From Pseudovibrio brasiliensis (GTDB lineage: Bacteria > Pseudomonadota > Alphaproteobacteria > Rhizobiales > Stappiaceae), in the NCBI RefSeq assembly GCF_018282095.1, contig NZ_CP074126.1, positions 2,954,291 through 3,018,290 of the forward strand: 64,000 nt of DNA, written 5' to 3'. Below the pieces are notes generated by a model. It was not told the DNA's origin and searched no databases. It was given only the letters and a program-made list of their open reading frames with translations. Shown in pieces: positions 35,139 to 44,316 of this stretch; the stretch's first letter is position 1; each line of letters starts with the position of its first letter. The translations under genes were made by a program, and so were the position numbers.

Positions 35139-36017
35139 ATGACGAAAAGCTATCAGGAGACGATCGATCAACTCACGAAGGCCTATCCGAATTTAAGCAA
35201 GCAGCTCAAGAAGAGCGCGGCTTATGTGCTGGAGTATCCAAGTGACGTTGCAACACTCTCCATGCGGCAGGTCGCAGCCCGTGCGGAAGTCCCTCCCCCA
35301 ACAATGAACCGGCTCGCAAAGTCATTGGAGTTCGACACCTACAACGCGATGCGCGATGTCTATCGCGGCGGGTTTGAGGATTTCTCCTCCAACTACCCGT
35401 CCCGCGCAGGTGAACTTCAGGCCACACACGGCACCTCCGACATTGAAGCCTCACTGCAAAGTTTCAAAAGCGCTGCCATCGGCAACCTGAAACACCTCTT
35501 TGACACCATCGACCGCGACCACCTGCAACAGATCATCTCGTCTCTGGCAACCGCTCGACACGTGGTTGTCGTGGGCATGCACGCCTCTCATTCACTGGCG
35601 AACTACCTCCATTACGTCGCCTCCATGTGCTTTCGTAACTGGCGCCTTATCAATCGAAAAAACGGCGAGATCGCGGATCAGGTCGAGTACATCAACGCTG
35701 ACGACGTGGTCGTTGCAATCTCCCTGAACCCATGCGCCGCAGACACTGTGCTCGTTGCAAAGCGCGCCTATGAAGTAGGTGCAAAGGTCATCGGGATCAC
35801 CGACACCCGCACCTCACCACTCGCCACTTACTCCACGGACCTCCTTCTCACACCAGTCCAGAGCCCGCATTTCTTTGAAAGCTACGTTGCAACGGCAGCC
35901 CTGCTTGAAATGATCCTCGGCTTTTTGGTGGCAGACAGCGGACAGGTCGTCATCGACAACATCACAAGGCTGGAACGTTGCCGCAATGAACTCGGCGAAT
36001 ACTGGCCAGACCACTAA
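35139..36017 (+). CDS. RpiR-family transcriptional regulator (HTH plus SIS domain)
   Basis: A 292-residue regulator. Residues 1-80 are an RpiR-type helix-turn-helix (LSKQLKKSAAYVLEYPSDVATLSMRQVAARAEVPPPTMNRL...). Residues ~125-260 are a SIS sugar-phosphate-binding fold (RHVVVVGMHASHSLANYL, DDVVVAISLNPCAADTVLVAKRAYEVGAKVIGITD). Such proteins normally sense a phosphorylated sugar or related metabolite. The ATG at 35139 follows GGGAGGGGAAACT; an ATG 24 bp earlier lacks this. It likely controls the downstream nitrilase and hydratase and the divergent TRAP operon. Confidence 0.9.
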   Translation: MTKSYQETIDQLTKAYPNLSKQLKKSAAYVLEYPSDVATLSMRQVAARAEVPPPTMNRLAKSLEFDTYNAMRDVYRGGFEDFSSNYPSRAGELQATHGTSDIEASLQSFKSAAIGNLKHLFDTIDRDHLQQIISSLATARHVVVVGMHASHSLANYLHYVASMCFRNWRLINRKNGEIADQVEYINADDVVVAISLNPCAADTVLVAKRAYEVGAKVIGITDTRTSPLATYSTDLLLTPVQSPHFFESYVATAALLEMILGFLVADSGQVVIDNITRLERCRNELGEYWPDH

Positions 36018-36041
36018 ACCAATAAGAACTCGGAATACTAT

Positions 36042-36893
36042 ATGACAAAGCTCAGTCTCCTTGCCGGACAGATCAACATCCCTGCGATGACAACAGCAGA
36101 GGAAAGAGATGCGCATCTGCGCATCGTGACCGCCAAGTTGCATCAGCAACTCACCGCAAAACCGCATGATCTGGTTGTTTTGCCTGAGCTTTCCACCGTC
36201 GACTACTCCAGAGCGGCCTTTGCAGAACTCAGCGTATTAGCGGAAGATCTTGATGGTCCATCCATCAAGGCATTTGGTACTCTGGCGAAAGAACACAACA
36301 CCACCATCGTCTTTGGCATGCCGCGCAAGGCAGAGGATCACTTCAAGATCTCCCAGGTTGCCGTCGGACCAGATGGCTCTGTGATCGGTTACTACGACAA
36401 GCTCCACATCTGCCAGTATGGCGCCTCCATGGAGAAAGAGTATTTTGAGAAAGGTGATCACCTCTTCTCCTTCTCCGTAAAAGGCGTGAAAGTCGCGCCA
36501 ATCATCTGCTACGACATCCGCATTCCTGAGCTGAACCGCACGCTGGCTCTGCAGCATGGCGTCGACCTGATCCTGCACAGCGGCGCCTATGCCCGTGATG
36601 AAAGCTTCTTCAGCTGGCATGATTTTGTAGTCACCAGAGCGCTGGAAAACCAGATCTTCTTCCTCAGCCTCAATCGTGCAGGTGAGAACTTTGGCAACTC
36701 CACGTTCTGCCCACCATGGACGGACGAGAACACACCACGTGTTTCCTTCCCGCAAACAGACGAGCATTTTGCAAGCATCGAGCTGGACACAGCAACGCTG
36801 GATCAGGTGCGCGAAGATTACACCTTCCGCAAAGACCTGCTGAAGGACTACGCCGGGTTGCAGCATCAAGAGCCTGAGCTCCTCAACCAATAG
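36042..36893 (+). CDS. nitrilase-superfamily (carbon-nitrogen) amidohydrolase
   Basis: A 283-residue cytoplasmic hydrolase with the full Glu-Lys-Cys triad of the superfamily: Glu49 (VVLPELS), Lys120 (GYYDKLHI) and Cys156 (APIICYDIRIPE). The order and spacing fit amidases and N-carbamyl hydrolases rather than true nitrilases, in which the sequence after the Cys differs, but the substrate cannot be fixed. It lies 24 bp after the RpiR-type gene, in the same direction, so it is probably co-transcribed and acts on a nitrogen-containing compound brought in by the TRAP system. Confidence 0.88.
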   Translation: MTKLSLLAGQINIPAMTTAEERDAHLRIVTAKLHQQLTAKPHDLVVLPELSTVDYSRAAFAELSVLAEDLDGPSIKAFGTLAKEHNTTIVFGMPRKAEDHFKISQVAVGPDGSVIGYYDKLHICQYGASMEKEYFEKGDHLFSFSVKGVKVAPIICYDIRIPELNRTLALQHGVDLILHSGAYARDESFFSWHDFVVTRALENQIFFLSLNRAGENFGNSTFCPPWTDENTPRVSFPQTDEHFASIELDTATLDQVREDYTFRKDLLKDYAGLQHQEPELLNQ

Positions 36894-37031
36894 CTATCTC
36901 TGCGCGCGCAAGTTTTCCCTCTAGTATCACCCGCAAGAATGCGAAGCACAGCGATTTCCTTTGAATTTCAGTTGATTGGAAAGCGCATTCAAGGCTCACT
37001 GCACTGCAACTTTCTGGAGGGGAAACACATT

Positions 37032-37829
37032 ATGACAGATCTGCCAAGTCTCACCGATGCAACTCTGACGCTTGAAAACCGCGTCGCGACATTGACCATG
37101 AACCGTCATGACCTGCGGAACGCGCTGACGGGATCAGCTCTCATCGACGACATTGTTGCAACTGCGGAGTGGGTGAACACCTGCCCTGAGGTTTCCGTCC
37201 TCCTCCTCACAGGCGCAGGCTCAGCCTTCTCCTCCGGTGGTAACATCAAGGACATGGCCGAGCGCGGCGGCGACTTTGCTGGCAATGTTGCGACTGTTGA
37301 AAATCACTATCGCCGTGGCATCCAACGCATCCCGCTCGCTCTGCAAAATGTGGAAGTGCCCATCATTGCAGCCGTCAACGGCCCTGCCATCGGTGCTGGC
37401 TTTGATCTTGCCAACATGTGCGACATCCGCCTGGCCTCCACCAAAGCCAAGTTTGGCGAGACCTTCCTGAACCTTGGCATCATCCCCGGCGATGGCGGTG
37501 CATGGTTCATGCAGCGTCTGATCGGCTACCAGCGTGCTGCTGAACTCACACTGTCAGGCCGTGTGATCAATGCCGAGCAAGCCAAAGAGTATGGCCTCGT
37601 GCTGGCTGTCTATGAGCCGGAAGAACTGATGAATGAGGCCAACAAAATGGCCATGCAGTTTGCCTCCCAACCACCAAAGGCCACCCGCCTCACCAAGCGC
37701 CTCCTGAAGATGGCCCAGCGCACAGAGCTCAAAGATTTCCTCGATCTCTCCGCCTGTTTCCAAGGCATGAGTCACAATGAACCTGAGCACCTGGAAGCCG
37801 TGCATGCCTTCATGGCAAAGATGAAGTAA
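37032..37829 (+). CDS. enoyl-CoA hydratase/isomerase family protein
   Basis: A 265-residue crotonase-fold enzyme. Oxyanion-hole regions are visible: AFSSGGNIKDMAERGG (first) and NGPAIGAGFDLANMCDIRLAS (second). A conserved helix with Glu follows (KFGETFLNLGIIPGDGGAW). The start is the ATG at 37032, preceded by GGAGGGGAAACACATT. It lies 138 bp after the nitrilase-family gene, in the same direction. Members hydrate or isomerise acyl-CoA esters; the exact reaction is not evident. The following hairpin may end this transcript too. Confidence 0.9.
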   Translation: MTDLPSLTDATLTLENRVATLTMNRHDLRNALTGSALIDDIVATAEWVNTCPEVSVLLLTGAGSAFSSGGNIKDMAERGGDFAGNVATVENHYRRGIQRIPLALQNVEVPIIAAVNGPAIGAGFDLANMCDIRLASTKAKFGETFLNLGIIPGDGGAWFMQRLIGYQRAAELTLSGRVINAEQAKEYGLVLAVYEPEELMNEANKMAMQFASQPPKATRLTKRLLKMAQRTELKDFLDLSACFQGMSHNEPEHLEAVHAFMAKMK

Positions 37830-37834
37830 GCAAA

Positions 37835-37882
37835 CAAAAAAGCGCTGCACGCGCCCGGAAACATCCGGCAGCGTGCAGCGCC
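37835..37882. terminator. terminator between the enoyl-CoA hydratase and fds genes
   Basis: GCGCTGCACGC (37842-37852) and GCGTGCAGCGC (37871-37881) form a perfect 11-bp stem. On the minus strand it is followed by TTTTTTG, a good terminator for the fds operon. On the plus strand a shorter T-run follows. Confidence 0.85.
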
Positions 37883-37904
37883 TATTTCTAAGAAACTCAA
37901 TAGC

Positions 37905-38123
37905 TTACTGTGCAGGCCTGCGAATAGACGGTTCGGCTTCAACCACCAGCGGGCTAAGCCCCTCTCCGCCATCCTTCACAATATCAAACAGCTGCAACCG
38001 CATCCGCGGCTCCCAGAAATCATTGATGTGATTGGCAATACCTTCAACAGCTTCATCATGCGGCTTGTGCTTGAAGAAGCTTGCGATCTGATTTGCCATG
38101 TAGGTGAGCTTTTCCGGCGCCAT
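37905..38123 (-). CDS. fdsD: formate dehydrogenase delta subunit (FdsD)
   Basis: A 72-residue protein with the FdsD pattern: APEKLTYMANQIASFFKHKP, then GIANHINDFWEPRMRLQL, ending in ...LSPLVVEAEPSIRRPAQ. FdsD is a small subunit of the soluble, NAD-dependent, molybdenum formate dehydrogenase. It is the last gene of fdsG-B-A-D and lies 100 bp after fdsA. In related operons fdsC usually sits between A and D; it is missing here. Confidence 0.92.
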   Translation of the reverse strand: MAPEKLTYMANQIASFFKHKPHDEAVEGIANHINDFWEPRMRLQLFDIVKDGGEGLSPLVVEAEPSIRRPAQ

Positions 38124-38223
38124 GCTCCAGCTCTCCTCCCTTTTAAATCTTTGTTCCCATGAGCATGGACTGCATAAGCGCCAGATAAATCACCAGCGCT
38201 CAAACAGCCCAGCGTCGGCCCGT

Positions 38224-41094
38224 TTATTCAGCAGCCTCAATCCGCCGTGAACGCGCAGCATGCTCCTGATATTCTTCCTGCCAGTCCGTTTGACCATTGG
38301 AAAGAGAAACCTGAACCGCTGTCACCTTGTACTCCGGACAGTTGGTAGCCCAGTCAGAGTAATCGGTGGTCACCACGTTGGCCTGTGTCGTTGGATGGTG
38401 GAACGTGGTGTAAACAACACCCGTCGACACACGATCCGTCACATTCGCGCGCAAGCTGGTTTCACCGGAACGGCTCATAAGCTTGATCCAATCCCCGTCC
38501 TTGATACCGCGCAGTTCAGCATCATGTGGATGGATCTCAAGCAGATCTTCCTCATGCCAAACCACGTTGTCCGTACGCCGTGTCTGTGCACCCACGTTGT
38601 ACTGACTCAGGATACGCCCAGTAGTCAGCAGAAGTGGGAAGCGAGGTCCGGTTCGCTCATCCGTTGCCACATAATCGGTACGAATGAAACGGCCCTTACC
38701 ACGAACAAACCCATCAAGGTGCATCGTTGGCGTGCCTTCCGGCTTCGCTTCGTTACACGGCCACTGAACAGATCCCTTCTCTTCCAGAAGATCATAGGTC
38801 ACATTGGCAAAGCTTGGAGTGGTTGCCGCAATCTCCTCCATGATCTGTGAAGGATGAGTGTAGGTCCAGTTCGCCCCCATAGCATTGGCCAGCAACTGCG
38901 TAACTTCCCAGTCAGCATAGCCGTTGCGCGGTGCCATCACCTTACGCACCCGGTTGATCCGGCGCTCAGCGTTTGTGAACGTGCCATCCTTCTCAAGGAA
39001 AGTGGATCCCGGCAGGAACACATGCGCATAGTTCGCAGTCTCATTCAAAAACAGGTCATGAACGATCACGCATTCCATGGCCGCAAGACCTGCTGCCACG
39101 TGCTTGGTGTCAGGATCAGACTGCAGGATATCTTCACCCTGAACGTAAAGGCCCTTGAACGTGCCCTCAACAGCCGCATCCAGCATATTCGGAATACGCA
39201 GACCCGGCTCGTCGGAGATGGTCACGCCCCACTGCTTTTCATAGATATCGCGGACATCGGCGTTCTTTACATGGCGATAGCCCGGCAGCTCGTGCGGGAA
39301 GGATCCCATATCACAGGAACCCTGCACGTTGTTCTGACCACGCAGAGGGTTAACACCAACACCCTTCTTACCAATGTTACCAGTCAGCATCGCAAGGTTG
39401 GCAATGCCGATCACAGTGGTAGAACCCTGACTGTGTTCCGTCACACCAAGACCGTAATAGATCGCGCCATTACCACCACGCGCATAAAGCCGTGCCGCGC
39501 CGCGCACTTCCTCGGCAGGAACGCCAGTCAGCAGCTCAACCGCTTCCGGACTGTTGGCAGGGTCAGAAACGAACTCAACATAGTCCTGAAACTCATCCCA
39601 CTCACAACGCTCTTGGATGAAGGCTTCATCAAACAGACCCTCAGTCACAATCACATGCGCCAGTGCCGTCACAATGGCAACGTTTGTGCCCGGACGCAGC
39701 GCCAGATGGTGCGAGGCTTTGATGTGCGGAGACTTCACAAGATCAGTCCGCCGCGGATCAATCACGATCAGCTTAGCACCCTGACGCAAACGCTTCTTCA
39801 GGCGAGAACCAAACACCGGGTGCCCGTCGGTCGGGTTCGCCCCGATCACCATCACCACATCAGAATGCTCAACACTGTCAAAGTCCTGCGTTCCCGCAGA
39901 TGTACCAAAGGTCTGCCCCAAGCCATAACCGGTTGGGGAGTGACAGACGCGTGCGCACGTGTCTGTGTTGTTGTTCTCAAACACAGCGCGGGTCAGCTTC
40001 TGAACCAGGTACGTCTCTTCATTGGTACAGCGAGAAGACGTGATCACCCCAACAGCCTCTTTGCCGTACTGCTGCTGAATGCCCTTCATCTTGGTCGCCG
40101 CAAAGCTCAACGCTTCATCCCAGGAAACTTCCCGCCACGGCTGATCAATGCTGTCACGAACCATCGGATTCAAAATACGGTCCTGGTGAGCGGCATACCC
40201 GTAAGCAAAGCGCCCCTTCACGCAGGAATGGCCCCGGTTCGCTTTACCGTCTTTGTACGGCACCATACGCACCAGCTCATCACCACGCATTTCCGCCTTG
40301 AACGAGCACCCAACACCACAATAAGCACAGGTCGTCACAACGGAGCGTTCCGGCTGACCGATATCGATCACGGATTTCTCCTGAAGCGTCCCTGTCGGAC
40401 AGGCCTGCACACAGGCACCGCAAGACACACATTCAGAATCCAGGAAGCTCTCAGACATGCCCGCGGTCACACGAGAGTCAAAACCGCGCCCGGTAATGGT
40501 CAACGCAAACGTGCCTTGTACTTCCTCACAGGCACGTACACAGCGTGAGCAAACAATGCATTTGGCTGGATCATAGGTGAAGTATGGATTGCTCTCATCC
40601 TTCGGCTTCCAGCAGGCATTCACCTCACCGCCACCATCACGCATCTTGAAGTGGTTCTGCCCATCCGCTTCATAGCGCACGTCACGCAGACCAACAGCGC
40701 CCGCCATATCCTGCAGTTCACAGTCACCATTGGCGGCGCAGGTCAGACAGTCCAGCGGGTGGTCAGAGATGTAAAGTTCCATCACACCACGGCGCAAGCC
40801 TTTCAGACGATCCGTCTGCGTGCGAACCTTCATCCCCTCTTCCACCAGAGTGGTACAGGAGGCAGGCGTTCCACGGCGGCCTTCAATCTCCACCAGACAC
40901 AGACGGCAGGAGCCGAATGCATCAACCATATCGGTTGCACAAAGCTTCGGAACCTGAATGCCAGCTTCCATGGAAGCACGCATCACCGAGGTTCCCTCAG
41001 GCACTGTGACATCGAAGCCGTCAACGTTGATTGTGACGTTCTTTTCAGAAGTCGATTGAGGAGTGCCGTAATCTGTTTCTTTAATCAGGGTCAT
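38224..41094 (-). CDS. fdsA: NAD-dependent formate dehydrogenase alpha subunit (FdsA)
   Basis: A 956-residue molybdenum subunit that oxidises formate to CO2. From the N-terminus: a [2Fe-2S] domain (FGSCRLCLVEIEGRRGTPASC), a His/Cys3 [4Fe-4S] site (HPLDCLTCAANGDC), two further [4Fe-4S] motifs (CIVCSRCVRACE; CVSCGACVQACP), and a last cluster at the start of the catalytic domain (CAYCGVGC). The molybdenum ligand is Cys384 in ARVCHSP, where other enzymes have selenocysteine. Two molybdopterin-guanine-dinucleotide domains follow. It lies 4 bp after fdsB. The cysteine ligand means no SECIS element is needed. Confidence 0.96.
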   Translation of the reverse strand: MTLIKETDYGTPQSTSEKNVTINVDGFDVTVPEGTSVMRASMEAGIQVPKLCATDMVDAFGSCRLCLVEIEGRRGTPASCTTLVEEGMKVRTQTDRLKGLRRGVMELYISDHPLDCLTCAANGDCELQDMAGAVGLRDVRYEADGQNHFKMRDGGGEVNACWKPKDESNPYFTYDPAKCIVCSRCVRACEEVQGTFALTITGRGFDSRVTAGMSESFLDSECVSCGACVQACPTGTLQEKSVIDIGQPERSVVTTCAYCGVGCSFKAEMRGDELVRMVPYKDGKANRGHSCVKGRFAYGYAAHQDRILNPMVRDSIDQPWREVSWDEALSFAATKMKGIQQQYGKEAVGVITSSRCTNEETYLVQKLTRAVFENNNTDTCARVCHSPTGYGLGQTFGTSAGTQDFDSVEHSDVVMVIGANPTDGHPVFGSRLKKRLRQGAKLIVIDPRRTDLVKSPHIKASHHLALRPGTNVAIVTALAHVIVTEGLFDEAFIQERCEWDEFQDYVEFVSDPANSPEAVELLTGVPAEEVRGAARLYARGGNGAIYYGLGVTEHSQGSTTVIGIANLAMLTGNIGKKGVGVNPLRGQNNVQGSCDMGSFPHELPGYRHVKNADVRDIYEKQWGVTISDEPGLRIPNMLDAAVEGTFKGLYVQGEDILQSDPDTKHVAAGLAAMECVIVHDLFLNETANYAHVFLPGSTFLEKDGTFTNAERRINRVRKVMAPRNGYADWEVTQLLANAMGANWTYTHPSQIMEEIAATTPSFANVTYDLLEEKGSVQWPCNEAKPEGTPTMHLDGFVRGKGRFIRTDYVATDERTGPRFPLLLTTGRILSQYNVGAQTRRTDNVVWHEEDLLEIHPHDAELRGIKDGDWIKLMSRSGETSLRANVTDRVSTGVVYTTFHHPTTQANVVTTDYSDWATNCPEYKVTAVQVSLSNGQTDWQEEYQEHAARSRRIEAAE

Positions 41095-41098
41095 GGGT

Positions 41099-42655
41099 TC
41101 ACTCCGCGGCGTCTGTTAATGGCTTTACATGAAAATCCTGCGGAAAATGCGTCAAAGAGCTCATCACAGGATAAGGAGCGAACCCGCCAAGAGCGCAAAG
41201 CGAGCCCATCTTCATCGTGTCGCAAAGGTCAGTCAGCAGCTCAACCTGCTGCTCCGGCTGATCACCTCTGGCAATCCGGTCTAGCACCTCCACACCGCGC
41301 ACAGAACCAATACGGCAAGGCGTACACTTGCCGCAGCTCTCAATAGCGCAGAACTCCATGGCAAACCGAGCCTGCTTGAGCATGTCGACAGTATCGTCAA
41401 ACACCACGATCCCCGCATGACCAATCATGCCATTGCGCTCAACAAACGCCTCATAATCAAAGATCGTGTCAAACAGGGATGGCGGGAAGTAAGCACCCAG
41501 CGGCCCACCAACCTGAACCGCCTTCACCGGGCGACCACTCAAAGTACCTCCGCCAATGTCATAGATCAGCTCGTTCAGCGTCAGGCCAAAAGCCGTCTCG
41601 AACAGACCACTGTTCTTGATGTTACCTGTCAACTGAATAGGAATGGTACCGTGGGAGTACCCAACACCATAGTCACGATAGAACCGAGCGCCCCGATCCA
41701 TGATAATCGGCACGGACGCCAGAGACATCACGTTGTTGACCACAGTCGGCTTACCAAACAGGCCTTCAATCGCTGGAAGCGGAGGCTTGGCCCGCACGAT
41801 ACCGCGTTTGCCTTCAAGGCTGTTCAGCAGTGAAGTCTCTTCACCACACACATAAGCGCCAGCCCCTTCTCGCACTTCCATATCAAAAGCGTGCTCAGAG
41901 CCCATGACGGAAGGCCCAAGAATACCGGCCTTGCGCGCAATCTGGATCGCATCATGCAATATAGCGATCGCATGCGGATACTCAGAGCGGGTGTAGATGT
42001 AACCCTTCGTCGCCCCGACAGCGATCCCGGCAATCGCCATCCCTTCGATCAGGACGAAAGGATCACCCTCCATGATCATCCGGTCAGAGAACGTGCCACT
42101 GTCACCTTCATCAGCATTACAGACAATGTACTTCTGATCGCCTTGCGCCTTCAGCACGGTGTTCCACTTGATACCAGTCGGGAACCCCGCACCACCACGA
42201 CCGCGCAGACCACTATCGGTCACCTCTTGCACGATCTCAGCAGGCGTCATCTCAAGAGACCGCTTCAAGCCGAGGAAGCCGTGATGCGCTTCGTAATGCT
42301 CAAGAGAAAGCGGATCAGTGATCCCACAGCGGGAGAAGGTCAGACGCGTCTGCCGCTTCAAAAACGGCATCTCTTCAGTCAGGCCATGGCACAAAGCATG
42401 GTCAGCACCTTCCAAAAGCCCCGTATCCAGCAGGCCCGCAATATCAGCAGGTGTCACAGGTCCGTAAGCAATGCGACCGCGCTCAGTCTCAACTTCAACC
42501 AGCGGCTCCAGCCAATGCATACCGCGTGATCCATTACGGACAATCTGCGCGTCAACACCGCGCGCGCTCAGCTCTTCCGCAAGCGTATCGGCAACCCGGT
42601 CAGCACCAACCGCGAGTGCCGCAGCATCACAAGGAACATAAAGGACAGCACCCAT
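41099..42655 (-). CDS. fdsB: formate dehydrogenase beta subunit, NADH-binding (FdsB, NuoF-like)
   Basis: A 518-residue subunit with NuoF-type motifs: GRGGAGFPTGIKW and YIVCNADEGDSGTFSDR for FMN and NAD binding, and ESCGKCTPCRIG for a [4Fe-4S] cluster. Its N-terminal ~110 residues resemble a thioredoxin-like NuoE-type extension. It passes electrons from FdsA to NAD. The ATG at 42655 has GGAGG seven bases upstream and overlaps the fdsG stop by one base; a GTG three bases earlier is an alternative. Confidence 0.95.
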   Translation of the reverse strand: MGAVLYVPCDAAALAVGADRVADTLAEELSARGVDAQIVRNGSRGMHWLEPLVEVETERGRIAYGPVTPADIAGLLDTGLLEGADHALCHGLTEEMPFLKRQTRLTFSRCGITDPLSLEHYEAHHGFLGLKRSLEMTPAEIVQEVTDSGLRGRGGAGFPTGIKWNTVLKAQGDQKYIVCNADEGDSGTFSDRMIMEGDPFVLIEGMAIAGIAVGATKGYIYTRSEYPHAIAILHDAIQIARKAGILGPSVMGSEHAFDMEVREGAGAYVCGEETSLLNSLEGKRGIVRAKPPLPAIEGLFGKPTVVNNVMSLASVPIIMDRGARFYRDYGVGYSHGTIPIQLTGNIKNSGLFETAFGLTLNELIYDIGGGTLSGRPVKAVQVGGPLGAYFPPSLFDTIFDYEAFVERNGMIGHAGIVVFDDTVDMLKQARFAMEFCAIESCGKCTPCRIGSVRGVEVLDRIARGDQPEQQVELLTDLCDTMKMGSLCALGGFAPYPVMSSLTHFPQDFHVKPLTDAAE

Positions 42656-43131
42656 CACTTCACCTCCTCAACCAGCTTCAGCACAGCAGCTTCATCAAGG
42701 CGCCCATGCAGGTTGCCATCCATCATTGCAGCCGGTGCACAGGAGCACAGGCCAAGGCAATAAACCGGCTCCAGCGTCACCTTGCCGTCAGGCGTGGTCT
42801 CATGCCATTTGATGCCAAGATCTCTTTGAATGTCTTCAGCAAGTTTCTCACCGCCAAGAGACTGGCAGGCTTCCGCACGACAAACCTTCAGCACATGGCG
42901 CCCGGCAGGCTCTGTGCGAAAGTCGTGGTAAAAACTCATTGTTCCATGAACTTCGGCGCGGCTCAGGTTCAACCGATCAGCGATCTGCAACAACGCATCT
43001 TCGGGAACATAACCAAATTTCGCCTGCACATCGTGCAGGATAGGCAGGAGCGGCCCTTCCTGATGTTCGTGGACATCAATAATCGCGGCCGTGTCTTTTT
43101 CTATATCCTGCGATTGCGTCTGCAAGGCCAT
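42655..43131 (-). CDS. fdsG: formate dehydrogenase gamma subunit (FdsG, NuoE-like)
   Basis: A 158-residue thioredoxin-like [2Fe-2S] protein. The four cluster ligands are seen in VCRAEACQSLGG and YCLGLCSCAPA. It transfers electrons between the iron-sulfur chain of FdsA and the FMN/NADH site of FdsB. It is the first structural gene of the operon and lies about 100 bp downstream of a LysR-type gene on the same strand. Confidence 0.95.
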   Translation of the reverse strand: MALQTQSQDIEKDTAAIIDVHEHQEGPLLPILHDVQAKFGYVPEDALLQIADRLNLSRAEVHGTMSFYHDFRTEPAGRHVLKVCRAEACQSLGGEKLAEDIQRDLGIKWHETTPDGKVTLEPVYCLGLCSCAPAAMMDGNLHGRLDEAAVLKLVEEVK

Positions 43132-43235
43132 AAGTTCCTCCCTCCTCGCACGTCAATGCTTCGTGTTGGCACAATATGTCGCAGGCAATCAATATGATAT
43201 ATCCGTTGGGCGATTGCACATCCCTATCGTTGAAA

Positions 43236-44132
43236 TCACGTAGAGAGCTCTTGCCCCTGCGAAATTCTGCTTACACGCTTGAGGAAGGCATCCAGAAGTG
43301 GCGCGCGCGGCTCGCGCTGTGTCGCAATCAGGCCAACCATGATGCTGGCGTAAGGATCTGAAATCGGGATGATCTCCAGATGATCGGAGGCAATCGTCTG
43401 CGCCACTGCCTGTGGGATAATCGTTCCCCACCGCCCGGTGCGCACATGCGCCAGCAGGCACATGATGGAATCTGACTGCAAAACGGGCTTGGGCTCCACC
43501 TCCACATCATGAAGGATATTGTTGATGATACGCCGACATTGCATGTCACTGGTCAGCAGACAAAGCGGCACACGGCTCACATCCTGCAAGGTGGCATGAT
43601 CACTGCCGGAAAGAGGCCCACCCTCAGCCACAACAAAGCAGTAGCGCTCACGGTAAAGTGGGATTTGCAGAACCCGGCCCAAAGGCTCATTGTCCAGATA
43701 GGTCAGCCCAACATCGATCTCCAGATTTTCCAGCTGCGCCAGAATTTCCGATGACGGGCGTGAGAACACCTTAAAGTCAACGCTAGGGTTCTCCTCGCTA
43801 AAGCATGTGGTGATTTCAGGAACATACGTCAGAGCTGTGGGAATAGAGGCAATCCGCAAGGTGCCGGACTGACCATCGCTGACCGCCTTAAGCTCTTGCT
43901 TCATGGTCCGTGTATCAGCCACCAGTTTGCGCGCCCATTCCAGCACGCGCTCGCCCTCAGGCGTCAGTCCCTGAAAACGCGAGCCGCGCAAAACCAGCAG
44001 AACACCCAGCTGCTCTTCAAGCTGTTTGATATTGGCAGACAGCGTTGGCTGCGTCACACCGCACTCATCCGCCGCCTTCCCAAAATGCTTCTCACGCGCC
44101 AGCGCAATAAACATCTCCAGCTTGTCGATCAT
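43236..44132 (-). CDS. LysR-family regulator next to the fds operon
   Basis: A 298-residue LysR-type regulator. Residues 1-60 hold the winged helix-turn-helix (LEMFIALAREKHFGKAADECGVTQPTLSANIKQLEEQLGVLL). The remainder is a periplasmic-binding-like sensor domain. GAGGGAGAGCC precedes the ATG at 44132. It is unusual in facing the same way as its likely target: fdsG starts 104 bp downstream. In other bacteria FdsR-type proteins control formate dehydrogenase genes; the identity here is inferred from position only. The C-terminus (LLDAFLKRVSRISQG) fits the family. Confidence 0.9.
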   Translation of the reverse strand: MIDKLEMFIALAREKHFGKAADECGVTQPTLSANIKQLEEQLGVLLVLRGSRFQGLTPEGERVLEWARKLVADTRTMKQELKAVSDGQSGTLRIASIPTALTYVPEITTCFSEENPSVDFKVFSRPSSEILAQLENLEIDVGLTYLDNEPLGRVLQIPLYRERYCFVVAEGGPLSGSDHATLQDVSRVPLCLLTSDMQCRRIINNILHDVEVEPKPVLQSDSIMCLLAHVRTGRWGTIIPQAVAQTIASDHLEIIPISDPYASIMVGLIATQREPRAPLLDAFLKRVSRISQGQELST

Positions 44133-44316
44133 GGCTCTCCCTCTCAAACACTCCGGTAATGACCAGTCAGATCATTACCTACGGGACTGCCCATAACCTC
44201 CCTATGAGCAATCCCTTAGATGTTTTTTCTTAGCTCTGAAATGAACTAGCATATTCAGAGCCAGAACCATAACGGCGAAAGTCAAGGAGACCGGCCGACT
44301 TGGATAAATCAGCAGA

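Noticed and set aside
38854..40548. 564-residue open frame on the plus strand opposite fdsA
   Set aside because: It is the shadow of a highly conserved gene with codon bias that removes antisense stops; its composition is His/Arg/Thr-rich and unlike a real protein.
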